DNA of 62,249 nucleotides, taken from the NCBI GenBank assembly GCA_018065615.1, contig JAGHSY010000061.1:1-62249 (forward strand), given 5' to 3'. This DNA comes from Candidatus Colenecus caballi. Its GTDB lineage: Bacteria > Bacteroidota > Bacteroidia > Bacteroidales > Bacteroidaceae. A program made the translations under genes and the position numbers. The notes below the pieces were generated by a model. That model was not told the origin of the DNA. It saw only the letters and a list, made by a program, of their open reading frames with translations, and made no database searches. The stretch's first letter is position 1; every line of letters begins with the position of its first letter. Of this stretch, positions 1-7,330 are shown one piece after another.

Positions 1-66
1 GTTGATACCCCGAATCATTACATGGTACACGCCATTCGGGGATTTTTCACGGTTCTTTCTGCTCAT
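1..66 (-). CDS. REP-associated tyrosine transposase (RAYT), N-terminal fragment at the window edge
   Basis: The first 22 codons of a leftward gene are present, starting at the ATG at 66-64. They read MSRKNREKSPNGVYHV followed by MIRGIN. The YHVMxRGIN block is the hallmark N-terminus of Y1/HUH transposases of the IS200-like RAYT group. Family knowledge: RAYTs are single-copy domesticated transposases that act on REP palindromes, usually found beside the gene. Here a REP-like palindrome lies at 127-187, just upstream. The next upstream ATG in the leader is followed at once by a stop, which supports the chosen start. A TATCTTTG element at 92-99 on the same strand is a fitting promoter. The HUH and catalytic Tyr motifs lie outside the window, so the call rests on a short but distinctive stretch. 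Confidence 0.72.
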   Translation of the reverse strand, partial: MSRKNREKSPNGVYHVMIRGIN

Positions 67-91
67 AGTAACATGGTTAAATTTTCATCGG

Positions 92-99
92 CAAAGATA
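92..99 (-). promoter_or_regulatory. -7 element of the RAYT gene
   Basis: Reads TATCTTTG on the minus strand, a match to the Bacteroidetes TAnnTTTG -7 consensus. It lies 25 bases before the RAYT start codon. No clear -33 TTG was found at the usual spacing. Confidence 0.5.
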
Positions 100-126
100 G
101 AAGTATTTTCCAAATGCGCAAATGAG

Positions 127-187
127 CAATGGGGACAGTCCCTGCGCAACGGGGACAGTCCCCGTTGCGCAGGGACTGTCCCCATTG
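127..187. repeat. REP-like palindrome, copy A (tripartite)
   Basis: Two 24-base arms, 127-150 and 164-187, are perfect reverse complements (CAATGGGGACAGTCCCTG plus CGCAAC and its complement). Between them lies GGGGACAGTCCCC, itself nearly palindromic. The GGGACAGTCCC core and TGCGCA joints recur in the copies at 1474, 23963, 26367 and 28531. It lies between the RAYT gene and the amidase gene, immediately upstream of the amidase promoter. Confidence 0.9.
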
Positions 188-200
188 TGCAAAAAAAACG

Positions 201-208
201 TAACTTTG
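201..208 (+). promoter_or_regulatory. -7 element of the amidase gene
   Basis: TAACTTTG matches TAnnTTTG. Only eight bases separate it from the ATG at 217, so the transcript would have almost no leader. Confidence 0.5.
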
Positions 209-216
209 CGGGCAAT

Positions 217-960
217 ATGAGAATAGCACTGGTACAGAACGCCCCGGAGTTGGGAAAGTCCGATGAGAACCTGCGGAAGCTGGATGCGCTGATTGGCAGC
301 GGATGTGCATCGGACATATATGTCATGCCTGAAATGTTCGCGACCGGACAAAGCAATGAACCGGCCGGAATTGCCGAAAGCATGGACGGGAATGTCATTG
401 CGTGGATGAAGGACAAGGCGCGCATGCTTGACGCTGCCGTAGTCGGAAGCCTGCCCGTTCTGGAAGGCGGGAAGTATTGGAACCGCCTTTGCTTTGTAAT
501 GCCGGATGGCAGCGTGACATGCTATGACAAGCGTCACCTGTTTACATACGCGGGTGAAGCCCAGCACTTCACGCGCGGCACGGACCGCGTCGTGGTCTCG
601 TTCCGTGGCCTTAGAATCCTGCTGCAGGTATGCTATGACCTGCGTTTCCCGGTGTTCAGCCGCAATCATGACGACTACGACGCCGTCATCTACATAGCCG
701 CATGGCCGGAAAAGCGCGTATTCGCGTGGGACACTCTGCTGCGGGCACGCGCCCTTGAGAACCAGTGCTTTGCCATCGGAGTGAACCGCTGCGGAACCGA
801 CCAGTTCGGCTTTTACCCCGGTCACAGCGCCATCATCGGACCTTACGGAGACACGCTTGTTGAGACCGATGAAAACGCGCAGATGGTCTTTCACGACCTG
901 GATCTTGACCTGCTGGCCCGTTTCCGTGCCAAATTCCCTGTGCTTCAGGATGCTGACTGA
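217..960 (+). CDS. Omega-amidase / nitrilase-family amidohydrolase (YafV-like)
   Basis: A 247-residue carbon-nitrogen hydrolase. The nitrilase triad is visible: Glu39 (in MPEMFATG), Lys105 (in YDKRHLF) and Cys139 (in QVCYDLRFP). The YDLRFP and YDKRHLF contexts fit the omega-amidase branch (YafV/Nit2), which deaminates alpha-ketoglutaramate and similar amides in metabolite repair. The start at 217 gives the canonical N-terminus MRIALVQ. A longer reading frame exists upstream, but it runs through the palindromic repeat and the promoter, so it is rejected. A Nudix hydrolase follows 17 bases downstream, so the two are probably co-transcribed. Confidence 0.85.
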   Translation: MRIALVQNAPELGKSDENLRKLDALIGSGCASDIYVMPEMFATGQSNEPAGIAESMDGNVIAWMKDKARMLDAAVVGSLPVLEGGKYWNRLCFVMPDGSVTCYDKRHLFTYAGEAQHFTRGTDRVVVSFRGLRILLQVCYDLRFPVFSRNHDDYDAVIYIAAWPEKRVFAWDTLLRARALENQCFAIGVNRCGTDQFGFYPGHSAIIGPYGDTLVETDENAQMVFHDLDLDLLARFRAKFPVLQDAD

Positions 961-977
961 ACAACTTTTACACCATC

Positions 978-1484
978 ATGAACAAGGACAACGAAAACGA
1001 ACTGTTTCCCGTGGTCGATGAGGACGGGAATGTGACCGGCAGCATTCTGCGCGGTCAGGCACATGACGGACGCAAGGTACTGCACCCGGTCATCCACCTG
1101 CACCTTTTCAATTCCAAGGGAGAACTGTACCTGCAGCGCCGTCCTGACTGGAAGCCCATACAGCCCGGCAAATGGGACACCGCATGCGGCGGCCACATCG
1201 GATTTGGAGAAAGCGTGGAACAGGCATTTGAACGTGAGGTGCGTGAGGAGCTGGGCATAACCGTCCCCTCCCCCGAATCACTGGGCCGTTACGTATTTGA
1301 AAGCAAGGTCGAAAAGGAACTTGTCTATGTTTTCCGCGCAGTCTATGACGGGCCTGTCAACCCCAGCGCCGATGAACTTGACGGCGGCCGTTTCTGGTCG
1401 ATGCAAGAAATAAAGGACGCCCTTGGAAAGAGCGTCCTTACACCGAATTTCGAATCCGAATTCCAGAAATTCCTTGCACAATAG
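978..1484 (+). CDS. Nudix hydrolase, IPP-isomerase-like subgroup
   Basis: A 168-residue protein with a complete Nudix box at residues 72-94, GHIGFGE through REVREELGI, matching GX5EX7REUXEEXGU. The N-terminal half (VVDEDGNVTGSILR, then LQRRPDWKPIQPGKWDTACGG) resembles the YfcD/IPP-isomerase-like Nudix group. The substrate cannot be told; a nucleoside-diphosphate derivative or similar pyrophosphate is likely. The last residues, Ala-Gln-stop, are encoded by the outer edge of a repeat copy (GCACAATAG), so the repeat supplies the stop codon. Confidence 0.88.
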   Translation: MNKDNENELFPVVDEDGNVTGSILRGQAHDGRKVLHPVIHLHLFNSKGELYLQRRPDWKPIQPGKWDTACGGHIGFGESVEQAFEREVREELGITVPSPESLGRYVFESKVEKELVYVFRAVYDGPVNPSADELDGGRFWSMQEIKDALGKSVLTPNFESEFQKFLAQ

Positions 1485-1500
1485 GGACAGTCCCTGTTGC
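1474..1500. repeat. REP-like palindrome, copy B (single unit)
   Basis: TTGCACAATAGGGACAG followed by TCCCTGTTGC, one GGGACAGTCCC hairpin. It fills the whole space between two convergent genes. Its left part contains the TAG stop of the Nudix gene, and it abuts the stop of the esterase at 1501-1503. Confidence 0.85.
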
Positions 1501-3042
1501 TCACTTGAGCGAGCCGGTTGCCCGGAAAGCGTCCAGTTTCTTGAAGCAGTGGGCGTCAATTATCTCTGACAGCTCGCGGTCAAAGTTGTTGCGGACCTGG
1601 ATTTCGGGACCGAACATGAAACACTCGCCATTCTGAGCGGTGTACGGGTGCCAGGTGGGCAGGCCCTCAACGTTCGGGTCACCGGTGTGTGCAAAGTTGG
1701 CCCACGACTGGGCCATGCGGTCTGCCAGCCTCAAGTCCGATTCAGACGGATTGGGAAGGTCACGTCCGGCCAGATGCAGGGTGTTGAAACAGAAGTTCAG
1801 CTCCGCACCATGGGCTGAGATATGCGTTGACGGAGATTTCCAGGTGAACATGTAGTTATATACCGGAGCCGGCTTTGTTGCAGACACGGCATCGGCGCAG
1901 ATGATTGTCTTGGGACGGAACATCATGTCAACTGAAGGCAGGTCCTGGGGGATGAAATCAGGCCATGCCTTGGCAAATGCCTCAGCGTATGCATCGGTGT
2001 CATCTTCAAATGTAGCCTTAACGTTTGCCTTGGCTTCATCGAGAGTCATCTGGCGGTTGTAAGAACCGCGCTGCAGTTCGTTGAAAGTGGTGCCTATGAC
2101 CAGCGGAATGTCATCGGATATGCTGGCAAAATCGGGCTGGAAGGGCTGCTGAAGGAGGACTTCGCCGTCCGGAGTCGGGCCGAATCCCCACATCATGGGA
2201 GTGCCGGGAGTGCGGGTGCCGATGCTTGCGGCAAGGGCACGCTGGCCGGCCTGGTACAGTTTGTCATACGGCACGTCCTTAATGCGGTCCGGCTCATTAT
2301 GAGGAATGCCCAGCTGGTCCAGAACGGCCAGACCCAGTTCTTCTGTCATGGGCTTGGTGTTGATGTTCAGAATGGTGCCGCTCATGATTATCGCCTTGTG
2401 GAACAGGCCCTTGGCCGAAGGCATGCACATAAGGGTGCCAACCTTTCCGCCACCGCCGGACTCTCCGAAAATTGTCACGTTGTCCGGGTCACCGCCAAAC
2501 TTTTCAATGTTGTCACGAACCCACTCAAGAGCCCTGACAGCATCCATCATGCCTACGTTGCCCGAATACTTGTACTTGGGGTCACCGGTTGCTGAAAGGT
2601 CCAGGAATCCGATGATATTGAGACGGTGGTTCAGACTGACCACAACAACATCCTTCCTGCACAGTCCCATGCCGGGATTCCAGGCCGATGTGCCCGAATC
2701 GAATCCGCCGCCGTGGCACCAGAACATGACAGGCTTCTTTCCCTTTGTGTCCGTGGTCCAGACATTCAGCACGCAGCATTCCTCACTGCTTCCCGGCTGG
2801 ATGCGGCCGTTCTGAAGGGACTGAGGCCCCCACTGGGTGCAGTCCAGCACAGTGTCCCATTTCTCTACCGGAGCCGGCGGCATGCAGCGCTCGGCCTTTG
2901 CGTATGGAATACCCTTGAAGGCCATGGTGCCTTCCTCATCAAAACCACGTACCGGTCCGTTTGTCGTCTTCACCACGAAAGGATCGGCCTTGCAGCCCGC
3001 CAGCATTGCTGCGGCTAAAGCCATAATGACAAGTCTTTTCAT
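1501..3042 (-). CDS. Carboxylesterase (type B) lipoprotein
   Basis: A 513-residue alpha/beta hydrolase of the COesterase (para-nitrobenzyl esterase) family. The signal peptide ends in a lipobox, LAGC, with Cys17 as lipidation site, so it is probably a periplasm- or surface-anchored lipoprotein. The oxyanion-hole HGGGF is at 110-114, the ECCVLNVW block precedes it, and the nucleophile Ser195 sits in GESGGGG. A late SAHGAELNF stretch probably carries the catalytic His. The natural substrate is unknown; in gut Bacteroidales such proteins often deacylate plant esters. Its ATG overlaps the stop of ettA by four bases (ATGA), so it is translationally coupled to it. Confidence 0.88.
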   Translation of the reverse strand: MKRLVIMALAAAMLAGCKADPFVVKTTNGPVRGFDEEGTMAFKGIPYAKAERCMPPAPVEKWDTVLDCTQWGPQSLQNGRIQPGSSEECCVLNVWTTDTKGKKPVMFWCHGGGFDSGTSAWNPGMGLCRKDVVVVSLNHRLNIIGFLDLSATGDPKYKYSGNVGMMDAVRALEWVRDNIEKFGGDPDNVTIFGESGGGGKVGTLMCMPSAKGLFHKAIIMSGTILNINTKPMTEELGLAVLDQLGIPHNEPDRIKDVPYDKLYQAGQRALAASIGTRTPGTPMMWGFGPTPDGEVLLQQPFQPDFASISDDIPLVIGTTFNELQRGSYNRQMTLDEAKANVKATFEDDTDAYAEAFAKAWPDFIPQDLPSVDMMFRPKTIICADAVSATKPAPVYNYMFTWKSPSTHISAHGAELNFCFNTLHLAGRDLPNPSESDLRLADRMAQSWANFAHTGDPNVEGLPTWHPYTAQNGECFMFGPEIQVRNNFDRELSEIIDAHCFKKLDAFRATGSLK

Positions 3043-4730
3043 TGCAGTTTTCTATAATGTATGCGTTTGGGTTCCTCATACCCAAGCTGTCTGATCTTGT
3101 AATCCTCATATTCGCTGTAGGAGCCCTCATAGAAGACAACCTTGCTGTCGCCCTCAAATGACAGGATGTGGGTGCATATCCTGTCAAGGAACCAGCGGTC
3201 GTGGCTGACCACCACAGCGCAGCCGGCAAAGTCATCAAGACCTTCTTCCAGTGCACGCAGCGTGTTCACATCAATGTCATTGGTGGGCTCGTCAAGCAGC
3301 AGGACGTTGCCTTCCTCCTTAAGTGCCATGGCCAGCTGCAGACGGTTGCGTTCACCGCCGGACAGCATGCCGCACTTCTTCTCCTGGTCTGCGCCGCTGA
3401 AATTGAAGCGGCCCAGGTATGCGCGGGCGTTCACGTCACGTCCGCCAAGACGCAGCAGCTCATTGCCGCCGCTGACCACCTGATAGACGCTCTTTTCAGG
3501 ATCAATGTCCTTGTGCTGCTGGTCAACGTATGCAATCTTGACGGTTTCGCCTATGTCGAACGTACCCTTATCGGCCTTTTCAAGACCCATGATAAGGCGG
3601 AACAGCGTGGTCTTTCCGGCACCGTTCGGTCCGATGACTCCGACTATGCCGTTTGGCGGCAGCGAGAAGTTCAGGTCATCAAACAGCAGTTTTTCGCCGA
3701 ATGCCTTGGCCACACCCTTCGCTTCAATTACCTTGTTGCCCAGACGCGGGCCGTTGGGAATGAAAATTTCAAGTTTCTCCTCCTTGGCCTTTACGTCCTC
3801 ATTCATAAGTTTGTCATATGAGTTCAGACGGGCCTTGCCCTTGGCCTGACGGGCCTTGGGGGCCATGCGGACCCACTCCAGCTCACGTTCCAGGGTCTTG
3901 CGGCGCTTTGAGGCCTGCTTCTCCTCCAGAGCCAGACGCTGTGACTTCTGCTCCAGCCAGCTTGAGTAGTTGCCCTTCCATGGAATGCCCTTGCCGCGGT
4001 CCAGTTCCAGAATCCAGCCGGCCACATTGTCAAGGAAGTAACGGTCATGAGTTACGGCAATGACCGTGCCCGCATACTGGTTCAGATGCTGTTCCAGCCA
4101 GCCAATGCTCTCGGCATCCAGGTGATTGGTAGGCTCATCAAGCAGCAGAATGTCAGGCTGCTGCAGCAGCAGGCGGCAAAGAGCCACACGGCGGCGCTCA
4201 CCTCCGGACAGCACGCCGGCCTTCTGGTCCTCAGGGGGACAGCGCAGAGCATCCATGGCCTGTTCAAGACGGTTGTCAATGTTCCACGCATCAGTTGCGT
4301 CAATTATATCCTGAAGCTCCGCCTGACGGGCAAGCAGAGCGTCCATCTTGTCCTGATTCTCATAGTACTCCGGCAGTTCGAACTTGCGGTTCACCTCATC
4401 GTACTCATTAAGGGCGTCATAAACCTGCTGCACGCCCTCCATGACTATCTCCTTGACGGTCTTGTCAGGGTCAAGCTGCGGTTCCTGAGGCAGATAGCCC
4501 ACGCTGTAGCCCGGAGAAAACACCACCTGCCCCTGATAGCTCTTTTCAATGCCGGCTATAATCTTGAGAAGGGTCGATTTTCCCGAACCGTTAAGTCCGA
4601 TGATACCGATCTTGGCTCCATAAAAGAAAGAAAGGTAAATGTCCTTCAGGACCTGTCTGTTGTTCTGGAAGGCCTTGCTTACGCCCACCATTGAAAAAAT
4701 GATTTTCCTGTCGTCAGTAGTCTGTGCCAT
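3039..4730 (-). CDS. ettA: Energy-dependent translational throttle EttA (ABC-F ATPase)
   Basis: A 563-residue soluble protein with two ABC cassettes and no membrane domain. Cassette 1 has GLNGSGKST, LSGGERRRVAL and LLLDEPTNHLD. Cassette 2 has GPNGAGKTT, LSGGERNRLQL and LLLDEPTNDID. The length, the early arm region and the linker after cassette 1 (ASKRRKTLERELEW, then a basic KARQAKGKARL stretch) fit EttA, which binds the ribosomal E site and gates the first elongation steps with ADP/ATP ratio. It is the first gene of a two-gene unit with the esterase. A weak -7-like TACCTTCG lies at 4754-4761. Confidence 0.9.
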   Translation of the reverse strand: MAQTTDDRKIIFSMVGVSKAFQNNRQVLKDIYLSFFYGAKIGIIGLNGSGKSTLLKIIAGIEKSYQGQVVFSPGYSVGYLPQEPQLDPDKTVKEIVMEGVQQVYDALNEYDEVNRKFELPEYYENQDKMDALLARQAELQDIIDATDAWNIDNRLEQAMDALRCPPEDQKAGVLSGGERRRVALCRLLLQQPDILLLDEPTNHLDAESIGWLEQHLNQYAGTVIAVTHDRYFLDNVAGWILELDRGKGIPWKGNYSSWLEQKSQRLALEEKQASKRRKTLERELEWVRMAPKARQAKGKARLNSYDKLMNEDVKAKEEKLEIFIPNGPRLGNKVIEAKGVAKAFGEKLLFDDLNFSLPPNGIVGVIGPNGAGKTTLFRLIMGLEKADKGTFDIGETVKIAYVDQQHKDIDPEKSVYQVVSGGNELLRLGGRDVNARAYLGRFNFSGADQEKKCGMLSGGERNRLQLAMALKEEGNVLLLDEPTNDIDVNTLRALEEGLDDFAGCAVVVSHDRWFLDRICTHILSFEGDSKVVFYEGSYSEYEDYKIRQLGYEEPKRIHYRKLQ

Positions 4731-4753
4731 GATTTTTCAAAAAATTACGGATA

Positions 4754-4761
4754 CGAAGGTA
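4754..4761 (-). promoter_or_regulatory. Possible -7 element of ettA
   Basis: TACCTTCG on the minus strand, one mismatch to TAnnTTTG, 23 bases upstream of the ettA start. Confidence 0.3.
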
Positions 4762-4829
4762 AAAAAAACGCTCCATTTTGCCAACATTTCCGACCTTTGT
4801 GCGTCAATAAGGAAAACAAGTTCAAAATA

Positions 4830-5711
4830 ATGAAAAGGAAATTTCTGACAGCGGCACTTGCTGTGCTTGCTTTTCTGCCTTCTATGGCCCAGAGTGACCG
4901 TTACTACGAATATGACGAATATGGAAAGGTAGGACGCAGTGAAGGTTGGGCAAGACGGTTTGCCCACAATTTTGTTGACGGACTTATTGGAGCCGACTAT
5001 TATGAAACGACTGACGCCGGAAACAAAGTGATTGTCAGCAATGAATTCAACAGTATTGAAGTCAATAACGGTGACAGCAAATCAGATGTAAGGAAAAATT
5101 ACAGACACTACGGTCCCGGACACACTCCGGACTTCTATTTTGGAGTGAACCTGCTATGCACAGACCGCCCCCCGGTCATGACTCCCGGTTTGGAACAGCG
5201 TTCAGGCAAGGGTTTCGAATTCGGCCTTGCAGTCGGCCAGTGGGGATACCACATGACAAGGCATTTTGCACTCAATACGGCATTTTACGTGACGCGTTCG
5301 CGCTACTGGCTTGCAGAAGGCCGATATCTGGTTTACCAGGACAACAGGACGCAGATTGTTTCCGGAGCCTTTGACGGCAGGGATATTGAGCAGGGATACC
5401 TGCGTTACTGGAGTCTCAGAGTACCCTTGTGTCTTGAATTGAGTTCCGCTTCACACAGGGGACCGTTCCTGGCATTCGGACCGGAAATAGAATACCGTTT
5501 CGGTGAAATGTCAAAAGTCCGTCCGGCAGGAGGAGACAGAATCAAGGTTACAGACAATCTCAACATCAATCCGCTTGGAGTGAATGCCGTTGCCAGAATT
5601 GGCATAAACAATTTCGGCATCATAGCCCGATACTCGTTCACCGGACTGTTCCTGAATGACAACCCGGTTCAGACATACCCATTCATGATAGGCCTGTCGG
5701 CATCATTCTGA
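4830..5711 (+). CDS. Outer-membrane beta-barrel protein, PorT-like fold
   Basis: A 293-residue exported protein. The start at 4830 gives a clean signal peptide, MKRKFLTAALAVLAFLPSMAQ; an ATG 33 bases upstream would add a polar tail before it and is less likely. The mature part alternates polar and aromatic residues (FYFGVNLL, FEFGLAVGQWGYHM, FALNTAFYVTR, FGIIARYSFTGLF) and ends in Phe, as transmembrane barrels do. It has no recognisable catalytic motif. It is a single-gene unit: an intrinsic terminator follows at 5736. The exact role is unknown. Confidence 0.6.
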   Translation: MKRKFLTAALAVLAFLPSMAQSDRYYEYDEYGKVGRSEGWARRFAHNFVDGLIGADYYETTDAGNKVIVSNEFNSIEVNNGDSKSDVRKNYRHYGPGHTPDFYFGVNLLCTDRPPVMTPGLEQRSGKGFEFGLAVGQWGYHMTRHFALNTAFYVTRSRYWLAEGRYLVYQDNRTQIVSGAFDGRDIEQGYLRYWSLRVPLCLELSSASHRGPFLAFGPEIEYRFGEMSKVRPAGGDRIKVTDNLNINPLGVNAVARIGINNFGIIARYSFTGLFLNDNPVQTYPFMIGLSASF

Positions 5712-5735
5712 TTTTGTAAACAAATATTACAACTT

Positions 5736-5772
5736 ACGCGTCTTGCAGCATCATGCGGGACGCGTTTTTTTT
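5736..5772 (+). terminator. Intrinsic terminator of the barrel gene
   Basis: A perfect seven-base stem, ACGCGTC at 5736-5742 with GACGCGT at 5759-5765, followed by a run of eight T at 5765-5772. It separates the barrel gene from the long operon that begins at 5834. Confidence 0.8.
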
Positions 5773-5805
5773 GCGCGCACACGCACATGTATGGACATTT
5801 TTACA

Positions 5806-5813
5806 TATTTTTG
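5806..5813 (+). promoter_or_regulatory. -7 element of the 5.8-19.4 kb operon
   Basis: TATTTTTG matches TAnnTTTG and lies 20 bases before the first start codon of the operon, just downstream of the preceding terminator. Confidence 0.55.
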
Positions 5814-5833
5814 CATTCACAACGCTATAGCTT

Positions 5834-7318
5834 ATGAAAACAACCAGCATAATTCTGGCAGGCGCACTCATGTTTGCACTGTCTTCCGCACCACAGGTAG
5901 CAACGGCTCAAAGCAGCACAAAGAAACCGGCTTGGATAACTCAGGAGCCAAAAGTCAAAAACGCATATTTCGGTATTGCAAGCGTTCCAAAGCATGCTAT
6001 GACTGCAACAGACGCACAAGATGGCGACGAACAGCAACCATCAGCCCAGATTTCATCAATCATCGCATCGCAACTGTTCTTCAACGACCAGTACAAGGAG
6101 ACCGCAAGGAAAGAGGCACAGAAGAAAGTTCTGGCATCACTGCATCTGGCCGTTGACGCAAATTCGCTTCTTGCCGACCTGATCATAAACGGAAATTACA
6201 CCATGTCATTCGATGATGTATTCATTGAAAGAGTGCTGAACATCCCCCAGTTCAAGCTTCAGGGCGAATGGGAGAACGATGACGAATACTGGTGCTATTA
6301 CAGCATCACGGAATCAGACTACAAGAACCGTATTGCAGCACTTGAGGACAGCATCTGCACACAGGCCCAGACCATTTGGGAAGTAGGCATGTCATGCCAG
6401 CAGGAAGGAAAACTCCAGTCCGCTGCAAATTACTTTTCAAACGCTCTTGATCTGATACACCCCCTCATATACTCACAGCAAATGATCAAGTACAACTTTG
6501 AAAATGTTGACCTGTATTCCAGCATTTATCAGAGTTACCTGCATGTTTTTGACAACATCAGTCTCAAGCCGTCATTGGAATCCGTTCCGGCTGTTGCTGG
6601 AGAGGCCGTTCCATTCAAACTGAACGTTACAGCGGAACAGAACGGGAATCCTGTTTCACAGATCGGAATCATTACAGAATATGAAGGTGAACTTTACGTC
6701 ACTCCAGTTTCTGACAGCAACGGTGAATGTTTCATTGAAATTGTAAAGGCCGGGCAGAATTCCGCACAGACAATCAGCATATCCATAGACAAGGACAAGC
6801 TGTTTGACCTGCCTCAGACATTCGCATTCAGCCAGCTCACATCAAAAGCCGGCAAGCTTGGTACGGCACAGATTGAAGTGAACCTGTTTGATCCCACAAA
6901 CTACATATTCCTCAATGTCAACCCGCAGGATTCTGCCATGGAGAAGTCCGTCCGTGACATTCTGGAAGCCCGAAAGGACCTTGTACTGGTAACAGACAGG
7001 AGCAAGGCTGACCTTGTAATGAACGTTTCCATCAGGACCATCATGACTCAGGAATCTGTAGCTGCGGATAAATATGCCATCAACCAGTACGAATCGGCCT
7101 TGGGTCTTGATGTGACACCGGCAGCAGGAGGAGACAGGCTGTTCGAATACGCAATTGACGGATTCCAGTTCATGGCTCCGGCATCAAGAAGCAGGGATCA
7201 GGTTCTCCATTCGTCAGCCAAGGAAATGTCCCGCCAGATTTCACGTGAGTTTGCTGAAAAGTTCAAGCCTTTCAGCTATGACAAACGTAGCATTGTCTGG
7301 TCAAAGTTCAACAAATAA
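5834..7318 (+). CDS. LPP20-like exported protein with Ig-like domain
   Basis: A 494-residue protein. Residues 1 to about 26 form a signal peptide ending AQS, without a lipobox Cys. Residues of about 30-175 resemble the LPP20 family: PAWITQEP, then AYFGIAS, an IASQL stretch and a conserved helical part ending in an EYWCYYSI strand. Residues of about 245-330 look like an Ig-like beta domain (VAGEAVPFKLNV to GECFIEIVKAGQ). The C-terminal 140 residues contain a second alpha/beta repeat (IFLNVNP to RSKADLVMNVSIR). It opens a run of five exported proteins with short or no gaps. LPP20/LpoB-like proteins often work at the periplasmic side of the outer membrane; the specific role here is unknown. Confidence 0.6.
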   Translation: MKTTSIILAGALMFALSSAPQVATAQSSTKKPAWITQEPKVKNAYFGIASVPKHAMTATDAQDGDEQQPSAQISSIIASQLFFNDQYKETARKEAQKKVLASLHLAVDANSLLADLIINGNYTMSFDDVFIERVLNIPQFKLQGEWENDDEYWCYYSITESDYKNRIAALEDSICTQAQTIWEVGMSCQQEGKLQSAANYFSNALDLIHPLIYSQQMIKYNFENVDLYSSIYQSYLHVFDNISLKPSLESVPAVAGEAVPFKLNVTAEQNGNPVSQIGIITEYEGELYVTPVSDSNGECFIEIVKAGQNSAQTISISIDKDKLFDLPQTFAFSQLTSKAGKLGTAQIEVNLFDPTNYIFLNVNPQDSAMEKSVRDILEARKDLVLVTDRSKADLVMNVSIRTIMTQESVAADKYAINQYESALGLDVTPAAGGDRLFEYAIDGFQFMAPASRSRDQVLHSSAKEMSRQISREFAEKFKPFSYDKRSIVWSKFNK

Positions 7319-7330
7319 ACACAAAAGTTC

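Noticed and set aside
22-216. 5' extension of the amidase gene to an ATG at 22
   Set aside because: It would translate the palindromic repeat and the promoter; the protein has its normal N-terminus at 217.
85-894. Long minus-strand open frame opposite the amidase gene
   Set aside because: It is the mirror of a well-supported gene, with no plausible protein features.
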